Assembly: GCA_902794895.1 (NCBI GenBank)
Contig: CADBIY010000004.1
Coordinates: 1 to 64,000 of the forward strand
Direction of reading: 5' to 3'
Length of the DNA stretch: 64,000 nt
Source of the DNA: Candidatus Avelusimicrobium vaccinum
Lineage (GTDB): Bacteria; Elusimicrobiota; Elusimicrobia; Elusimicrobiales; Elusimicrobiaceae
The translations under genes and the position numbers were made by a program. The notes below the pieces were generated by a model. It searched no databases. It had not been told where the DNA came from and saw only the letters and a list, made by a program, of their open reading frames with translations. Shown here piece by piece: positions 19,116 through 29,063 of this stretch; within the stretch, counting starts at the first letter, position 1, and each line of letters opens with the position of its first letter.

Positions 19116-20126
19116 TTATCCGTTGTTTGCAATTTTATTTATTTTACCGGTCAACCAGCGTTCAAAAAACGAATTGCTCAGCCATAATAGGGGGGTAGCG
19201 AGCATGGTAAAATAAATAGTACTTCTTGGAATTTTAACACGAATAGCAGGGTTTAATAAATGGGAGGATTGAAATACTTTGTATAAAGTATCTGCCGTCC
19301 ACAATACAGGCCATGCAACAGCCGCGCGTTGCCCAAATTGGGATTTTGGAATTTGGCGCAAGTAGGGCTTGGCCACCGTTAGGCGTTCTAATCCCCAGCG
19401 GATCCATTTTTCTTTAATCGGTTGAAAACGGATTGAGTTTTCAGCCTTGCATAAATCTTGCGGTTCTAATCCAACCGCCTGTAAATCTTCCAAAGGGAAA
19501 TAGCAGCGACCTAATTGCAAATCTTTGGGTAAATCACGCAAGATGTTCACAATTTGCAAAGCATCTCCGATTTGCTGTCCCCAATCAAAAAAGGTTTCCC
19601 GCGCAACCGATAAAGAAACGGTCTTTTCAATCAGTTGACTCCAAAATAAACCCGGCTTTCCGCCCATTAACCGGCAATAGTGTGCTAAGTCCGCTTGTGT
19701 TTGAAATGCTTTTACCGAACCCGGTTCGGTGGGGAAAAAACTTAGGTCAATTTGCATTCCTTCACAAACCGCATGGACTACCTGCAACACAATTGTTTTT
19801 AACTCTTCCGAGAGATAATTAAATTGTTTCAAGCAACTCGGCAGGTTGCGTATAAGTGCTTCTTCATGTTTGTTATCACTTTTGCCGGATACTTCCTTTG
19901 CTAAGGCGGCGATTTGTTCGGGAGATTGATGTTGTATTAAATCCGGGAATTGTTGGATCCACGCCAGGCGTTTTGGTGCAGGCAACAGCGAAGTATCCGC
20001 AATGGTATCGGCATACCGGCATAAAAGGTAGGCAATCGAAAAGGCCGGCCGGACGGAAGTCGGCAATACTTGAACACTTAAATATAAACTGCGTGAGGTG
20101 TTTTTAAGTAAAAGTTCGGTATCCAT
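19116..20126 (-). CDS. Squalene/phytoene synthase family protein
   Basis: 336 residues. Both prenyl-diphosphate binding motifs of the family are present: the first Asp-rich motif in CRYADTIADT (about 36-45), and the second in QIVNILRDLPKDLQLGRCYFP (about 191-211). LSFF and GKPGLFW lie where squalene synthases have their central helices. The hydrophobic C-terminus (STIYFTMLATPLLWL) could anchor it to the membrane. Such enzymes join two farnesyl or geranylgeranyl diphosphates head to head. No hopanoid or carotenoid genes surround it, so the product is open. Confidence 0.85.
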   Translation of the reverse strand: MDTELLLKNTSRSLYLSVQVLPTSVRPAFSIAYLLCRYADTIADTSLLPAPKRLAWIQQFPDLIQHQSPEQIAALAKEVSGKSDNKHEEALIRNLPSCLKQFNYLSEELKTIVLQVVHAVCEGMQIDLSFFPTEPGSVKAFQTQADLAHYCRLMGGKPGLFWSQLIEKTVSLSVARETFFDWGQQIGDALQIVNILRDLPKDLQLGRCYFPLEDLQAVGLEPQDLCKAENSIRFQPIKEKWIRWGLERLTVAKPYLRQIPKSQFGQRAAVAWPVLWTADTLYKVFQSSHLLNPAIRVKIPRSTIYFTMLATPLLWLSNSFFERWLTGKINKIANNG

Positions 20127-20193
20127 TACTGTTAGGATAGCAAATTAAAGGGATCGTTGGCAGTTAAAAAATATTTGAATCGGTACTGCATTG

Positions 20194-21006
20194 TCAATGA
20201 AATAATACTTGAACTAAACGATCGTAATGATTTTGGGGAATTTCCATGCCGGGGGACGCAATACGTCCGCCATGCGGGCCGTGATAATCGGAACCGGCGG
20301 TACAAAGAAAACCATATTTGCGGGCAAGGGCCAGCAAATCCTGTTTTAAAGAGAAAGTATGTGCCGGATAAAAAACTTCTAATCCGTCCAGCCCGGCTTC
20401 TTTCCACATGGGAAAGTTCCAAACATCACTGACCATGCCCGGATGGGCCAGCACGGCTATTCCTCCGGCCTTCTTAATATATCGGATGGCTTCTAAAGCC
20501 GTTACTCCGGCAGAAGGAACGTACCCAACACAACCGGGAACCAGATATTTTCGAAAACCTTCTTGGCGCGTGGATACAATTTTTTTTGCTTTTAATGCAT
20601 CTGCTACGTGAGCGCGTGAAACCGTATTCGGGGCACGGCTAAATACATCTTCTTCGGTAATGTCCACTCCGGCTTGGGCCAGTTGATGAATAATTTTGCG
20701 GATACGGTTTTGGCGGTTCTGGCGGTTATTGGCGAGAAATTGCTGAAATTCTTCATTTTGTAAATTTAGCCGGTAACCGGTAAAATGGAGATGATCATGT
20801 TCCCGGGTGCTAATTTCTACGGCAGGGGTAAATAAAATTCCCTGCTTCTGGCAGCAGAGCCGGGCCTTTTCCACTCCGTCTGTGGTATCATGGTCTGCTA
20901 ACGCAAAGATTTTTACATTATTTTTTAAGGCACGCAGTACCACTTCTTCCGGCGAGCAAGTGCCGTCAGAAAAAGTGGAGTGCGTATGTAAATCAATTTT
21001 GGGCAT
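20194..21006 (-). CDS. PHP-domain metal-dependent phosphoesterase
   Basis: 270 residues. The PHP fold is shown by DLHTHSTFSDGTCSPEE at the start, ALADHDTTDG near residue 36, PAVEISTREHDHLHFTGY, AVLAHPG near residue 186 and GSDYHGPHGG near the end. These provide the metal-binding His, Asp and Glu residues. The length and spacing match YciV/RNase AM and 3',5'-nucleoside bisphosphate phosphatases, so a small nucleotide or RNA-end phosphatase is likely. The start shares one base with the stop of the Nfu-type gene upstream (TAATG), indicating coupling. Confidence 0.9.
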   Translation of the reverse strand: MPKIDLHTHSTFSDGTCSPEEVVLRALKNNVKIFALADHDTTDGVEKARLCCQKQGILFTPAVEISTREHDHLHFTGYRLNLQNEEFQQFLANNRQNRQNRIRKIIHQLAQAGVDITEEDVFSRAPNTVSRAHVADALKAKKIVSTRQEGFRKYLVPGCVGYVPSAGVTALEAIRYIKKAGGIAVLAHPGMVSDVWNFPMWKEAGLDGLEVFYPAHTFSLKQDLLALARKYGFLCTAGSDYHGPHGGRIASPGMEIPQNHYDRLVQVLFH

Positions 21007-21230
21007 TAAACGCGTTCAACCGCGGTAACACCGGGTACCAATTCTTTGATTTTCTTTTCAACAACGGCTTGCAGGGTCATCTGCGCATGCGGACAACTGC
21101 CGCAGCGGCCGTGAAGGGCCACGGCTACAATGCCGGTTTTTTCATCTACGCTGACGAGTTTAATATCTCCGCCGTCGGCTTGTAAAATCGGGCGGATATC
21201 GTTAATAACTTGTTCCACTTGTTCTTTCAT
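21006..21230 (-). CDS. NifU C-terminal domain (Nfu-type) iron-sulfur carrier
   Basis: 74 residues, the complete Nfu domain and nothing more. RPILQADGGDIKLVSVD is the conserved start. The GRCGSCPHAQMTL loop carries the CxxC that holds a bridging [4Fe-4S] cluster between two monomers. Such proteins deliver clusters to target enzymes. The gene starts 129 bases from a divergent SH3-like gene and is followed directly by the PHP gene, whose metal centre does not obviously need it. Confidence 0.92.
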   Translation of the reverse strand: MKEQVEQVINDIRPILQADGGDIKLVSVDEKTGIVAVALHGRCGSCPHAQMTLQAVVEKKIKELVPGVTAVERV

Positions 21231-21288
21231 ATACGTCTCCTGAAGAGTTTCTATTATTATATCTTTTTCGGTATTACGTTGGGAATGG

Positions 21289-21318
21289 TTGACTTATTCT
21301 TGCAAATATATGTATACT
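21289..21318 (+). promoter_or_regulatory. Probable promoter of the SH3b-domain gene
   Basis: TTGACT at 21289 and TATACT at 21313 are separated by 18 bases, about 45 bases before the start codon, which has AGGAGAAGA upstream. Confidence 0.65.
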
Positions 21319-21359
21319 TTTAAGGTAAGTTTTTCCAGTATCATATATAGGAGAAGAAG

Positions 21360-21827
21360 ATGAAGAAAATAATCGTTTTAACTGTGCTTTCTATCTTTGT
21401 TGCGGCCCCTGTGTTTGCACAAAAATATGCAAGTGTCAATGCCAAACGGGCCAATATCCGTACTTGTGCCGGTACAAAATGCGCTATTAAATGGTATGCT
21501 TGGCGCTATACTCCGGTAATTATGGTAAAAACCAACGAAGATAAATCATGGGTGCTTATTAAAGATTTTGAAGGTTTTAACGGATGGATTTCCGCAGACT
21601 TGTTAAGCCCCAATGGCGGTATGTCTGCTAAAGTAGATGTAAACGTCCGCAAAACACCGTCTGCCAATGGCGAAATTGTTTGCACGGTCGAAAAAGGGTA
21701 TCCGTTTAAATATTTAGCCAAACGAGGCAAATGGATCCAAGTAGTAGATGACCCGGCGGACCCCAAACAAGGAACTTGTAAGGGTTGGATCTATAATGCC
21801 AATTTGTGGGGTTTCTTTAAACAATAA
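21360..21827 (+). CDS. Secreted protein with two bacterial SH3 domains
   Basis: 155 residues. A signal peptide (KKIIVLTVLSIFVAAPVFA) is cut after Ala about residue 20. Two SH3b-like repeats follow. The first starts YASVNAKRANIRTCAG and ends GWISADLL; the second starts AKVDVNVRKTPSANGEIV and ends GWIYNANLWG. Bacterial SH3 domains usually bind peptidoglycan peptides or act as protein modules in the periplasm. The CAGTKC pair of cysteines could form a disulfide. It has its own promoter and terminator. Confidence 0.85.
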   Translation: MKKIIVLTVLSIFVAAPVFAQKYASVNAKRANIRTCAGTKCAIKWYAWRYTPVIMVKTNEDKSWVLIKDFEGFNGWISADLLSPNGGMSAKVDVNVRKTPSANGEIVCTVEKGYPFKYLAKRGKWIQVVDDPADPKQGTCKGWIYNANLWGFFKQ

Positions 21828-21845
21828 GTTTTTACAAAAATAAAT

Positions 21846-21880
21846 GACCGGAGCCCTTTTCTGTGCGGCTCCGGTTTTTT
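21846..21880 (+). terminator. Terminator of the SH3b-domain gene
   Basis: CCGGAGCC...GGCTCCGG is followed by TTTTTT. Confidence 0.85.
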
Positions 21881-21922
21881 ATTGGGTTGCCAAGAGGTTT
21901 CAAAAAAAAGTAAAATAAATAT

Positions 21923-22393
21923 ATGAAAAAGATTTTATTAGCAGTTGCGTTGGCGAGTGTAATTATTTGTGCTATCTGTTCCACACGCACGGTTCGGGAA
22001 AAGCGGTTTTCTATTTCAGGGACCGTAACAGTTCCGGAACGGTTAGTGGCTATGGCCCAAGCGGATAATAATTCCTGCGCTATTATTGTAAAGAACGAAG
22101 CGGATGTTCCAATAGCCATTAAACGGGTAGTAAACCCAAAATTTCCGTTAGAATTTACATTGAGTGAAGCCGATTTATTAACCGCTTCCGTGGAAGGGAA
22201 TTTAAAAATGGAAGTGCAGATTAACAGCCACGGACAATTAGGAATCATCAAACAGGGCGATATTTTTGGTACTTGCGAAGAAATTCTTAACCCCAACACG
22301 CAACAGGTAGTTGTGGCAGCGGATAAAACGTTGGGACGTGTACAACTCGCCAAAAACGTAAAAGGAAATTTTTTCCGCACGGCTGCCCGTTAA
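21923..22393 (+). CDS. Exported protein resembling the CcmI/CycH C-terminal domain
   Basis: 156 residues. The N-terminus is hydrophobic (LLAVALASVIICAICS) and could be a lipoprotein signal or an uncleaved anchor. The rest follows the pattern of the C-terminal domain of the cytochrome c maturation protein CcmI: ISGTVTVPERL, then a strand CAIIVKNE, IAIKRVVNPKFPLEFTL, KMEVQINSHGQLGIIKQGDIFG and VVVAADKTLGRVQL. No other ccm genes are nearby, so it may be an isolated domain with a different role. The match is by pattern only. Confidence 0.5.
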   Translation: MKKILLAVALASVIICAICSTRTVREKRFSISGTVTVPERLVAMAQADNNSCAIIVKNEADVPIAIKRVVNPKFPLEFTLSEADLLTASVEGNLKMEVQINSHGQLGIIKQGDIFGTCEEILNPNTQQVVVAADKTLGRVQLAKNVKGNFFRTAAR

Positions 22394-22410
22394 CGTATAT
22401 TTTTTGAAGC

Positions 22411-22441
22411 AGTTCCCCCATGTAACATGGGGGATTTTTTA
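22411..22441 (+). terminator. Terminator of the CcmI-like gene
   Basis: TCCCCCATGT-AACATGGGGGA is followed by TTTTTTA. Confidence 0.85.
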
Positions 22442-22449
22442 TGATCTAT

Positions 22450-22478
22450 TTGTCCTTGACGAATAGGCCTTATATAAA
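22450..22478 (+). promoter_or_regulatory. Possible promoter upstream of the 22.5 kb exported protein
   Basis: TTGTCC and TATAAA are separated by 17 bases. An alternative TTGACG lies inside the spacer. Confidence 0.4.
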
Positions 22479-22510
22479 GCACAATACCAATAAGAGGAAT
22501 TAAATGGATT

Positions 22511-23227
22511 ATGAAGCGTAGCATGTTTTTATTGGCTTCTTTAATGCTGAGTTCTGCTCTCTACACGCAGGCAGAAGAGTCCTTATTTACGCGTGAACAA
22601 GTGTTGGATCTGTTTGCGCGCTACAATCCGGCGGTGTTAGAAAAGGCCAAACAAGAAGCAGATTATCAAACCTTATTGGAACAGTTTTTAACCGATTTTC
22701 AAGGACCGGATACTCTGCAAAATCGTTTTTCGCTGATAGCCGGCATCCGTAATTTTGATAATTCAATTCGTTTGCATGCACTCACGGAACAATATATAGA
22801 AAAAGCAACATGGGCCCATATGGCGGCGCAAGATGCTTCCGGATTGCGTTCGGTTTACCAACAGGACGTGCAGCAAGTAATGGGCCGCATTTATGCGGTT
22901 ACCTTACAAACAAACCATTGGCAATTGCAAGAATTGAAAAAAGCCGTACACCAAAACCGTCACAGTTCATTAAATCTGGAAGAACGTCTATCTCGCAAAA
23001 TCCATTTGAAAGCAGCTATTAAGGCACAGAAGGAGCAGATTCGTGCACTGGAAGATAATGCCGGCGATATGGTGTTGGCTTTTACACAGCAACATTTGGC
23101 GCAGACAGAACAACAACTAAAAGAAAGTTTACTTGCTGGGCATCAGGCTTCTTCCCAAGAAGATTCCGCCCGTCAAGCCTCCAATTTACAAATCAAAACT
23201 AACCACAAAAAACCGGTTGCAGAATAG
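22511..23227 (+). CDS. Hypothetical exported helical protein
   Basis: 238 residues and not recognised. A signal peptide (KRSMFLLASLMLSSALYTQAEE) is likely cut near residue 21. The mature part is almost all helical and rich in Gln, Ala, Leu and Lys. The stretch at 165-215, rich in KAQKEQ and EQQLKES, looks like coiled coil, and the C-terminus is disordered. The general look is like a periplasmic or OmpH/TolC-helix-type protein, but no family motif can be named. It lies directly upstream of secA with a 65-base gap and no clear terminator, so the two may share transcription. Confidence 0.65.
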   Translation: MKRSMFLLASLMLSSALYTQAEESLFTREQVLDLFARYNPAVLEKAKQEADYQTLLEQFLTDFQGPDTLQNRFSLIAGIRNFDNSIRLHALTEQYIEKATWAHMAAQDASGLRSVYQQDVQQVMGRIYAVTLQTNHWQLQELKKAVHQNRHSSLNLEERLSRKIHLKAAIKAQKEQIRALEDNAGDMVLAFTQQHLAQTEQQLKESLLAGHQASSQEDSARQASNLQIKTNHKKPVAE

Positions 23228-23292
23228 CGGTCGGATCTTGTCTGTTGAAATTAGTAGCAAGTTACTTCCCATTTTTTATTTAAGGAAAAGTT

Positions 23293-25890
23293 ATGATTCG
23301 AACAGTAATTGATAAAATTTTTGGAACCAAAAGTGAACGCGATTTAAAAAAAATTCAACATTATGTAGATGCGGCAAACCGTTTTACCGTTGAATTTGAA
23401 AAATTAACGGATGAGGAATTAAAAGCCAAAACGCAAGAATTTAAAGACCGGTTATCCGCCGGACAAACGCTGGATGACCTTTTACCGGAAGCGTTTGCCG
23501 TAGTACGTTTGGCGGCCCAGAGGGTGATTGGTTTGCGCCCGTATGATGTGCAGATGTTGGGCGGTATTGTATTACATCAAGGGAAAATTGCGGAGATGGG
23601 CACCGGAGAAGGTAAAACATTAGTTGCCGTATTACCTTCTTACTTAAACGCTTTGACCGGAAAAGGGGTTCATGTTGTTACGGTAAACGATTACTTGGCA
23701 CGTCGCGACCGCCAATGGATGGGGCCGATCCATGAATTTTTAGGGCTTACCGTTGGGTATATTAACCATGATATGGACAGCCGGGAACGCCGGGAGATGT
23801 ATGCCAAAGATATTACCTACGTTACCAATAATGAACTTGGGTTTGATTATTTGCGTGATAATATGGTGATTTCACGGGAAGAGCGGGTTTTGCGGCCGTT
23901 AAACTATTGTATTGTAGACGAAGTAGACTCTATTTTAATTGATGAAGCGCGCACGCCGCTTATTATTTCAGGCCCTTCCGAACAAAGCACAGATAAGTAT
24001 TATATTGTGAACCGTTTGATTCCCGCACTTAAAGTACGTTTAATTACCGAAAAAGACGAAGTAAAAGCCAAATACGAAGGGACAAACCTGGATGAAGGAT
24101 ACGATGCTATTATTGACGAAAAAGCGCATACGGCTACGTTAACGGATACCGGAATTGCCAAAGCGGAAAAATTTTTAAATGTTGCCAATCTGTATAATGA
24201 CGTAGAAGCCGAATGGGTGCATCATATTAACCAGGCATTACGGGCCCATCATCTGTATGAACGGGATGTGGATTATGTGGTCAAAGACGGAGAAGTGGTC
24301 ATTGTGGATGAGTTTACCGGCCGCTTAATGCCCGGCCGCCGGTGGAGCGACGGGTTACATCAGGCTGTAGAAGCCAAAGAAGGGTTGCAAATTAAGGAAG
24401 AAAACCAGACCCTGGCTACTATTACTTTCCAAAACTTTTTCAAATTATACAACAAACTTTCGGGGATGACCGGTACGGCCATGACTGAAGCCAACGAGTT
24501 TTGGCAAATTTATAAATTGGATGTGGTGGAAATTCGACCGAACCGTCCTTCCAAGCGTATTGATTATCCGGATTTGGTTTATTTGACGGAACGTGAAAAA
24601 TTTATGGCCATTGCGGATGAAGTAGAGAAATTATGGAAAAAGGGAGCCCCGGTACTGGTGGGAACCCGTTCGATTGAAAAATCTGAAAAACTCAGCCGTA
24701 TGCTTCAAGCGCGTGGCATTCCGCACAAGGTATTAAATGCTAAATATCACGAAATGGAAGCGCAAATTATCAGCCAGGCCGGCCGGAAAGGAGCAGTGAC
24801 GATTGCTACCAACATGGCCGGACGCGGTACCGATATTGTATTGGGCGGAAATCCGGCGGATGCGCAAGAACAACAGGAAGTGGTCGCATTAGGGGGATTG
24901 CATGTAATTGGTAGCGAACGCCATGAATCTCGCCGTATTGATAACCAACTTCGCGGACGTTGTGCCCGCCAGGGGGACCCGGGGTGTTCTCGGTTTTATA
25001 TTTCGCTAGATGATGAATTGATGCGCTTGTTTGCTAATACTACTAAAATTTCTGCTATTTTAAGCCGGATTGGTATGAAAGAAGGGGAAGCCATCGAATC
25101 CCGCTTAATGACCCGTCAAATTGAAGGGGCCCAACGCATGGTAGAAGGGCGTAACTTTGATATCCGCAAACAATTGCTGGATTATGATAAAGTGATGAAC
25201 CAACAGCGTACCGCTATCTATGGCTTGCGCAATGCGATTCTGGACGGCGAAAATATGACGGAAAAATCACTTCAAATGATGGAAGAGGTGGTTGAAGATT
25301 TGGTGGATCAATATTATCAGCCCTCCCATCCGCAACAAAGCGATTTTGAATCGTTGAACATTAATCTGCGCAATTTCTTTCCGGCTGAATTTTCTTATAC
25401 GGATGAAAAAGTAGGCCGCAAAACGCAACAAGACCTGACAGATGAAATTATGGGAACGGTGAAAGAATTGTATCATGCGCGGGTTATTTATTTTACCGAA
25501 CAGGGAATTAATTTTTCGGAAATAGAACGGATGTTATTGTTGCAACTGCTTGATAGTGCTTGGAAGCAAAATCTGTATGAATTGGACCAATTACAAAGCA
25601 GTGTCAGTCTCCGCGGATATGCACAAAAAGATCCTTTAATAGAATATCAAAAGGAATCTTTTAAATTATATTCTTCCATGCTAAACCGCGTGCGCGATTT
25701 AATGGTAAGTTATATTTTTAGGTTGCAGTTGCCTCCCCGCCGTACACCGGCCCAACGTGCCCAGGCAGCCTCCGAGCAGTCCGGTTCGGCCCACGGAGAG
25801 CAGCCGATTTCCAAGCGTATCGGGCGCAATGATCCTTGTCCGTGTGGAAGCGGAAAAAAATATAAAAAATGCTGTGGAGCAAATTTATGA
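23293..25890 (+). CDS. secA: Preprotein translocase ATPase subunit SecA
   Basis: 865 residues, full length. SecA drives unfolded preproteins through SecYEG using ATP. Walker A is MGTGEGKTL (102-110), the DEAD-type box is IVDEVDSILIDEARTP, the preprotein cross-linking region follows, and NMAGRGTDIVLGG and RGRCARQGDPG are motifs of the second nucleotide-binding domain. The C-terminus ends in the zinc/SecB-binding motif NDPCPCGSGKKYKKCCG. The start has TAAGGAAAAG upstream. The stop overlaps the next start (ATGA). Confidence 0.98.
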   Translation: MIRTVIDKIFGTKSERDLKKIQHYVDAANRFTVEFEKLTDEELKAKTQEFKDRLSAGQTLDDLLPEAFAVVRLAAQRVIGLRPYDVQMLGGIVLHQGKIAEMGTGEGKTLVAVLPSYLNALTGKGVHVVTVNDYLARRDRQWMGPIHEFLGLTVGYINHDMDSRERREMYAKDITYVTNNELGFDYLRDNMVISREERVLRPLNYCIVDEVDSILIDEARTPLIISGPSEQSTDKYYIVNRLIPALKVRLITEKDEVKAKYEGTNLDEGYDAIIDEKAHTATLTDTGIAKAEKFLNVANLYNDVEAEWVHHINQALRAHHLYERDVDYVVKDGEVVIVDEFTGRLMPGRRWSDGLHQAVEAKEGLQIKEENQTLATITFQNFFKLYNKLSGMTGTAMTEANEFWQIYKLDVVEIRPNRPSKRIDYPDLVYLTEREKFMAIADEVEKLWKKGAPVLVGTRSIEKSEKLSRMLQARGIPHKVLNAKYHEMEAQIISQAGRKGAVTIATNMAGRGTDIVLGGNPADAQEQQEVVALGGLHVIGSERHESRRIDNQLRGRCARQGDPGCSRFYISLDDELMRLFANTTKISAILSRIGMKEGEAIESRLMTRQIEGAQRMVEGRNFDIRKQLLDYDKVMNQQRTAIYGLRNAILDGENMTEKSLQMMEEVVEDLVDQYYQPSHPQQSDFESLNINLRNFFPAEFSYTDEKVGRKTQQDLTDEIMGTVKELYHARVIYFTEQGINFSEIERMLLLQLLDSAWKQNLYELDQLQSSVSLRGYAQKDPLIEYQKESFKLYSSMLNRVRDLMVSYIFRLQLPPRRTPAQRAQAASEQSGSAHGEQPISKRIGRNDPCPCGSGKKYKKCCGANL

Positions 25891-26318
25891 AAAATAAAAT
25901 AAAGAATCTGACCTATGCGTGCTTAGCGGCGGGCATTTTGTTATTGGTTCCATTGTTTTTATCGCGTGAAAAAGCAATCGAAGTTGATTTGCCGGAACTG
26001 AATTTGGCAGAACTGGAAGCACAGGAAGAAGCCCAGCAAAAAGCAGCTAAAGCATCCGCGGAGCGGACCTTTGTCCGGCGTATTTACCAATGCGAATTGG
26101 ATGAGGATTGTATTATTGTGGAGAGTGACCCGTGCGGTTGTTGGGCAGGGCCTTCAGGTGTAACCGCCATTAATGCAACCCGGGTGGTTGATTTTAATAA
26201 ACTTCATTCCAAATCTGTTGCCAAAACATGTCCGGACGGGGCTCCTTCTGCGGAACGTGAATGCAGTCCTTCAGCGCGTGCCGTATGCCGCGAGAAAACG
26301 TGCAAGATTGAGTATTAA
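25887..26318 (+). CDS. Membrane-anchored Cys-rich exported protein
   Basis: 143 residues from the ATG at 25887, which overlaps the secA stop. A longer frame begins upstream, but those codons lie inside secA. A single N-terminal span (ACLAAGILLLVPLFL) is followed by an Ala/Glu/Gln-rich helical stretch. The C-terminal domain has eight Cys in the order C-x4-DC...C-x1-C...C...C...C...C. The core QCELDEDCIIVESDPCGC...AIN is a recurring pattern in exported proteins of several deltaproteobacterial-like and Elusimicrobia-like genomes. Disulfides in the periplasm are likely. The function is unknown. Confidence 0.75.
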   Translation: MKNKIKNLTYACLAAGILLLVPLFLSREKAIEVDLPELNLAELEAQEEAQQKAAKASAERTFVRRIYQCELDEDCIIVESDPCGCWAGPSGVTAINATRVVDFNKLHSKSVAKTCPDGAPSAERECSPSARAVCREKTCKIEY

Positions 26319-26320
26319 TT

Positions 26321-27952
26321 ATGCACCGCAATTATATGGCCGGTCAGGAGAATAATAAAACAGAACAATCCTTACAAGCGCGGGATTTTTTTCATAGCGT
26401 AATCCGTCCTTTGGGGAGGGGTGTGTTTCTTTTATTCTGTATACTGACAACGGCAATTTTTTGGGCAGTTAGTTTTCCAAAATTATCTTACGCCGGGTAT
26501 GCGTGGATTGCTTTTTTACCCTTTGTTTGGGGGCTTACCAAAATCCGTCATTTTTCGACTTGCGTTGCTTATGGTTGGTTAACCGGATTTCTTTTTTACG
26601 CATTTACACTCTATTGGATCTATTACACTTGCCTTCATGGCGGAAATTTATCCAAAGGACTTTCCCTGGCGGCTTGGTGGGGACTGAGCGGTTTGCTAGC
26701 CATCCAGGTTGCTCTTTTTAGCGGAAGTTGTTTTTATTTAAAGAAAACCGGGATATATTTCCCCTTATTGGCGGCTTTCGGCTGGGTGACTTTTGAGTGG
26801 ATTCATCAAACGGTTGCTTTTTATACGATAGGATTTCCTTGGTTGATGTTAGGGGGAAGCCAGTGGAATTTTCCCGAAACGGTGCAGTTGGTTTCTCTAA
26901 CCGGTGTTTATGGCCTTAGTTTTTGTTTAATGTGGTGTGGGGCCCAACTTGGTTGGATGCTTACGAATCCAAGTGTTAAAAAAATAGCAGGAAGTATGCT
27001 GTTGGTATTAGCGGTATTTTTTAGTGTGTATAGTTTTGGACATTATCGGTTAGAGCGATTTGGAAAAATAAACAAACACCAATCGTTGTTAAGTTTACAG
27101 GCTGCCCTTATGCAACCTAATATTGACCAATACAAAAAGTGGAATGAAGCGTATGAAACGGAAATTAGGGATACGGTGGTTGCGATGGGATCTCAGATTG
27201 CTCCCGGGACGGCGTTGCTGACCGTTTGGCCGGAAAGTGTAGCACCCGGCCCGCTTACGGAGGAAACAGAGTCGTCCGTATTTGAAAAAATAGCGGTTGA
27301 ATCCGAATCTTTTCAGTTGGTGGGATCTTTTTTGCCATCGGGAGAAGAGCAATATGTAGGTGCTTATTTGGTTGCTCCGGATACGGATACGTGGCAGATT
27401 TATCAAAAGATAAAACTAGTCCCGTTCGGAGAATTTATTCCTTTTGCCTCCGGATTGCAAAAACTATTTCCGGACGTGGAAGTGCTGGGAGAATTGGGAT
27501 CATTTTCTCCGGGGCCTGCCAAACAGAAACTATTGGAATTAAACGGGGTATTGTTGGGGAGCACCATTTGTTATGAGTCCATTTTCCCGCAATTGTGGGT
27601 GTCCCAAGCCCGAAAAGGGGCTAAACTTTTTGTCAATATAACCAATGATGCTTGGTTTTTTGATACGGCCGCTCCTTACCAGCATTTGGTAGCAAATGTG
27701 TTACGGGCCGTTGAAACGGGGCGTCCGGTATTGCGTGCTGCGAATACCGGTTTTTCAGCGGTTATTAATCCGGTGGGTACGATTGAACAAAAAAGCAAAC
27801 TGTTTTCTCGAGAAATCCTGATGGCTTCCGTATCATTACCGATTGGAGACCACCAAACTTTCTATGTACAATGGGGCGATTGGTTTGCTTGGCTGTGCGT
27901 AGTGGTATTTTTTACATTATTAATTTCTACGATTGTTTTTGCCTATGAATAA
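26321..27952 (+). CDS. lnt: Apolipoprotein N-acyltransferase
   Basis: 543 residues. Lnt adds the third acyl chain to lipoproteins in the inner membrane, which implies a Lol-type diderm envelope. Several spans precede the nitrilase-like periplasmic domain. The catalytic triad can be placed: Glu in VWPESVAPG, Lys in [13 protein letters not shown] and Cys in [27 protein letters not shown] and [11 protein letters not shown] are further family motifs. A last span ends the protein. No clear ribosome binding site precedes 26321; the ATG at 26336 is an alternative. The stop overlaps prfB. Confidence 0.93.
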   Translation: MHRNYMAGQENNKTEQSLQARDFFHSVIRPLGRGVFLLFCILTTAIFWAVSFPKLSYAGYAWIAFLPFVWGLTKIRHFSTCVAYGWLTGFLFYAFTLYWIYYTCLHGGNLSKGLSLAAWWGLSGLLAIQVALFSGSCFYLKKTGIYFPLLAAFGWVTFEWIHQTVAFYTIGFPWLMLGGSQWNFPETVQLVSLTGVYGLSFCLMWCGAQLGWMLTNPSVKKIAGSMLLVLAVFFSVYSFGHYRLERFGKINKHQSLLSLQAALMQPNIDQYKKWNEAYETEIRDTVVAMGSQIAPGTALLTVWPESVAPGPLTEETESSVFEKIAVESESFQLVGSFLPSGEEQYVGAYLVAPDTDTWQIYQKIKLVPFGEFIPFASGLQKLFPDVEVLGELGSFSPGPAKQKLLELNGVLLGSTICYESIFPQLWVSQARKGAKLFVNITNDAWFFDTAAPYQHLVANVLRAVETGRPVLRAANTGFSAVINPVGTIEQKSKLFSREILMASVSLPIGDHQTFYVQWGDWFAWLCVVVFFTLLISTIVFAYE

Positions 27953-29063
27953 CATTGAATTTAAAGATGTTGAACAACAATTGGAACAATTGGAGCAACG
28001 GGTCTGCAAGATTGAAAGCATAGATGATATCTCCGGCAAAGAAAAAGAACTTGCTTCCTTGGAGGAGTTATCTGCGGATCCTTCTTTTTGGAATGATACC
28101 AAAAAGGCAAAAGAAGTCAGCCGTCAAATTGATTTTTTGAAAACTTCCATAAATACCTTTCATTCTTTACAGAAGAAAATGGAAGATGCACGTGCGCTAT
28201 TTGATTTATGTAAAGAAATGCAGGATGAATCAGAACTGGTGCAATTATCGGGCTCGCTACGGGAAACGGAAAAACAAGTCGCGCAAAAAGAAGGAGAAAT
28301 CCGCCTGTCTCATCCGAATGACAAACTCAATGCTATTTTAACGATTCATGCCGGTGCCGGGGGAACCGAGTCCTGTGATTGGGCGCAAATGCTTGTGCGT
28401 ATGTATATGCGTTGGGCGGAACAACATGGATTTAGTTTTAAGATATTAGATTCCCAACCGGGGGATGAGGCTGGCCTAAAAACGCTTTCTGCTATGGTAG
28501 AAGGCCCCTTTGCGTATGGTTACTTAAAAGGAGAAAACGGCGTGCACCGTCTGGTACGTGTTTCTCCGTTTGATGCCAATGCCCGCAGGCATACTTCATT
28601 TGCTTCTTGTGATGTGTTGCCGGATATTGAAGAAGATATTAATATTGAAATTCCGGAAAAAGATATTCAATTGGAAACATCCCGCGCCGGTGGTCATGGC
28701 GGACAGAACGTCAATAAAGTGGAAAGCGCGGTGCGGTTATTACATATTCCAACGGGGATAGTTGTTTCGTGCCGCATTGAGCGCAGTCAGTTGCAAAACC
28801 GCCAAACGGCTATGAAGATGTTGAAAGCAAAACTTTACGAATTGGAAATGGATAAAAAACGCAGTGAAGCCGAAAAGCGGTACGGCCAAAAAGGGGAAAT
28901 TGCATGGGGACACCAAATACGTTCTTATGTATTTATGCCTTACCAACTGGTAAAAGATTTGCGTAGCGGATATGAAACCAGCCAAATTAATGCGGTTATG
29001 GACGGGGATTTGGATCCGTTTATGTTGGCTTTTCTAAACTATGAAGCGGAAAATAAAAAATAA
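27945..29063 (+). CDS. prfB: Peptide chain release factor 2
   Basis: 372 residues from the ATG at 27945; the earlier TTG in the same frame lies inside lnt. RF2 ends translation at UGA and UAA. The stop-codon reading SPF motif is in [15 protein letters not shown], and the peptidyl-hydrolysis loop is in [15 protein letters not shown]. The N-terminal helical domain is intact in a single frame, including DPSFWND, so the programmed +1 frameshift found in many prfB genes is absent. The gene overlaps lnt upstream and shares one base with hemW (TAATG). Confidence 0.96.
   Translation: MNNIEFKDVEQQLEQLEQRVCKIESIDDISGKEKELASLEELSADPSFWNDTKKAKEVSRQIDFLKTSINTFHSLQKKMEDARALFDLCKEMQDESELVQLSGSLRETEKQVAQKEGEIRLSHPNDKLNAILTIHAGAGGTESCDWAQMLVRMYMRWAEQHGFSFKILDSQPGDEAGLKTLSAMVEGPFAYGYLKGENGVHRLVRVSPFDANARRHTSFASCDVLPDIEEDINIEIPEKDIQLETSRAGGHGGQNVNKVESAVRLLHIPTGIVVSCRIERSQLQNRQTAMKMLKAKLYELEMDKKRSEAEKRYGQKGEIAWGHQIRSYVFMPYQLVKDLRSGYETSQINAVMDGDLDPFMLAFLNYEAENKK

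Noticed and set aside
27933-27944. Programmed frameshift or alternative TTG start in prfB
   Set aside because: The reading frame of RF2 is continuous from the ATG at 27945 through the region where the UGA frameshift usually lies, so no frameshift is needed. The TTG codons lie inside lnt without a ribosome binding site.
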